Shown here: positions 63,153 through 64,000 of the stretch, piece by piece | How positions within the stretch are numbered: position 1 is the first letter of the stretch | Layout of the letters: each line of letters opens with the position of its first letter | DNA from: Streptomyces sp. DvalAA-43 | Lineage (GTDB): Bacteria; Actinomycetota; Actinomycetes; Streptomycetales; Streptomycetaceae | NCBI RefSeq assembly: GCF_900091725.1 | Contig: NZ_FMBW01000026.1 | Span: 166,655-230,654, forward strand | Reading direction: 5' to 3' | DNA length: 64,000 bases | Program-made: the position numbers and the translations under genes | Notes under the pieces: model-generated | Databases searched by the model: none | Told to the model about the DNA's origin: nothing | The model's input: the letters and a program-made list of their open reading frames with translations, nothing else

Positions 63153-63794
63153 ATGATCGAGGGCCTGGACCGTACGCCGCTGACACGCGATTTCTTCGAC
63201 CGCCCCGTACTGGACGTGGCACCCGACCTCCTGGGCCGGACCCTGGTACGCGCCACCCCCGACGGACCCATCGAACTCCGTCTCACCGAGGTGGAGGCGT
63301 ACGCCGGCGAGGTCGACCCCGGATCGCACGCCTTCAGAGGCCTCACCGCACGCAACAGCGTCATGTTCGGACCGCCCGGCCACGCGTACGTCTACTTCAC
63401 CTACGGCATGTGGCACTGCCTCAACCTGGTGTGCGGCCCCGAGGGCCGGGCCAGTGGGGTGCTGCTCCGCGCAGGTGACATCCAGGTCGGCGCCGACCTC
63501 ACCCGTGAACGTCGAAACTCGGCCCGCAACGACAGGGAACTGGCCAAAGGCCCGGCCCGCCTGGCCACGGCCCTCGATGTCGACCGAGCCCTGAACGGCA
63601 CCGACGCCATCGCCCATCCGGGCGCCCCCCTGTCCGTGCTGCACGGCACCCCACCACCGCGTGACCAGGTGCGCAACGGTCCGCGTACCGGGGTGGGCGG
63701 CGACGGAGCCACCCACCCCTGGCGCTTCTGGATCGACGGGGACCCCACGGTGAGCCCGTACCGGGCCCATGTGCCACGCCGTCGCGCAACTTGA
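63153..63794 (+). CDS. 3-methyladenine DNA glycosylase, AAG/MPG family
   Basis: A 213-residue base-excision enzyme that removes alkylated purines. [13 protein letters not shown], the catalytic Glu in [39 protein letters not shown] and [12 protein letters not shown] are all family hallmarks. The usual length is about 200 residues, so it is intact. ATG start. It is divergent from spo0M across 73 bp. Confidence 0.95.
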   Translation: MIEGLDRTPLTRDFFDRPVLDVAPDLLGRTLVRATPDGPIELRLTEVEAYAGEVDPGSHAFRGLTARNSVMFGPPGHAYVYFTYGMWHCLNLVCGPEGRASGVLLRAGDIQVGADLTRERRNSARNDRELAKGPARLATALDVDRALNGTDAIAHPGAPLSVLHGTPPPRDQVRNGPRTGVGGDGATHPWRFWIDGDPTVSPYRAHVPRRRAT

Positions 63795-64000
63795 CTCGCC
63801 CTTGGGGGCCGCCTAATGTAGCCCGAGCCGCTTGAAACGGGTACTGCTGTCGGTACGGTCCATCGGACCGCATCCGAGCAACTCGGAGCGGCCAACCACT
63901 ACCTACGAATCACCCTGGCGGGTGCGAATTCGGCATGCCGTAATTCAATCCCTTCGGCTCGATTATGAGTCACCAAGGAAATCGGCTAAAGTAGTGGACA
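63795..64000. other. End of window: no gene; small hairpins and AT-richer promoter-like tail
   Basis: Two short hairpins, CGGTCC/GGACCG (63856-63870) and CCGAG/CTCGG (63874-63886), could end the glycosylase transcript. The tail beyond 63900 is clearly AT-richer and contains TAAAGT (63987-63992). It reads like the upstream region of a strongly expressed unit, possibly rRNA, but this cannot be decided here. Confidence 0.4.

Overview
The window is a stretch of the conserved chromosome core of a Streptomyces (high-GC actinobacterium). Evidence: very high GC with GC-rich third codon positions, many GTG starts, a chaplin gene of the ChpE type, the small actinobacterial DNA-binding protein Gbn, a Streptomyces-type Asp23/AmaP cluster, and a gene order that, from memory, follows the S. 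coelicolor region around SCO1790-SCO1850. I see no tRNA, rRNA, CRISPR array, transposase or prophage inside the window.

Layout. 1-5945: a minus-strand cobalamin operon (cobD-cobQ-chelatase-cobO-cobB) behind a clear cobalamin riboswitch and a small coupled leader ORF. 5997-7639: a phosphate transporter with a small membrane partner and an upstream PHO box. 7780-12573: class II aldolase, alpha/beta hydrolase, an unknown protein, a VOC protein and a YpfJ-type metallopeptidase. 12733-15113: an ABC-F ATPase behind a probable leaderless heptapeptide, double terminators, and gbn with a cluster of GATC sites. 15131-19169: enoyl-CoA hydratase, then a divergent Asp23/AmaP envelope-stress cluster. 19335-24178: SDR plus GH15, and exonuclease, zinc protein and SURF1. 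24316-32404: VIT transporter, a 1031-residue NACHT-LRR (NLR-like) protein, sterol-desaturase-like hydroxylase, YhhN, alcohol dehydrogenase and a CoA transferase. 32486-43275: secreted subtilase, acetate symporter pair, moaA, small stress-membrane proteins, tyrS and a TldD/PmbA pair. 43573-45065: fabG-fabI of type II fatty acid synthesis. 45231-50225: secreted protein, GntR regulator with a divergent CynX-type transporter and its 39-residue partner, SixA and serB. 50602-64000: an FHA-FHA-ABC exporter (Rv1747-like), a lysozyme-fold secreted protein, a GAF kinase/NarL regulator pair, chpE, an ABC ATPase, NfeD/SPFH, TauE, HNH, a PEBP-family protein, Spo0M and 3-methyladenine glycosylase.

Most genes are housekeeping or lineage-core. 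The strongest accessory candidate is the NACHT-LRR gene (25026-28121), a relative of bacterial NLR-like antiphage proteins, with a less GC-rich LRR end and a stop codon overlapping its convergent neighbour. A second theme is short sequence duplications at the 3' ends of genes (15953, 19238, 30884 and 41662), which copy stop codons and last codons into the spacers. In the TldD/PmbA case this left a 29-residue mini-ORF that keeps both stop-start overlaps. Several promoters look leaderless with palindromic operators on top.
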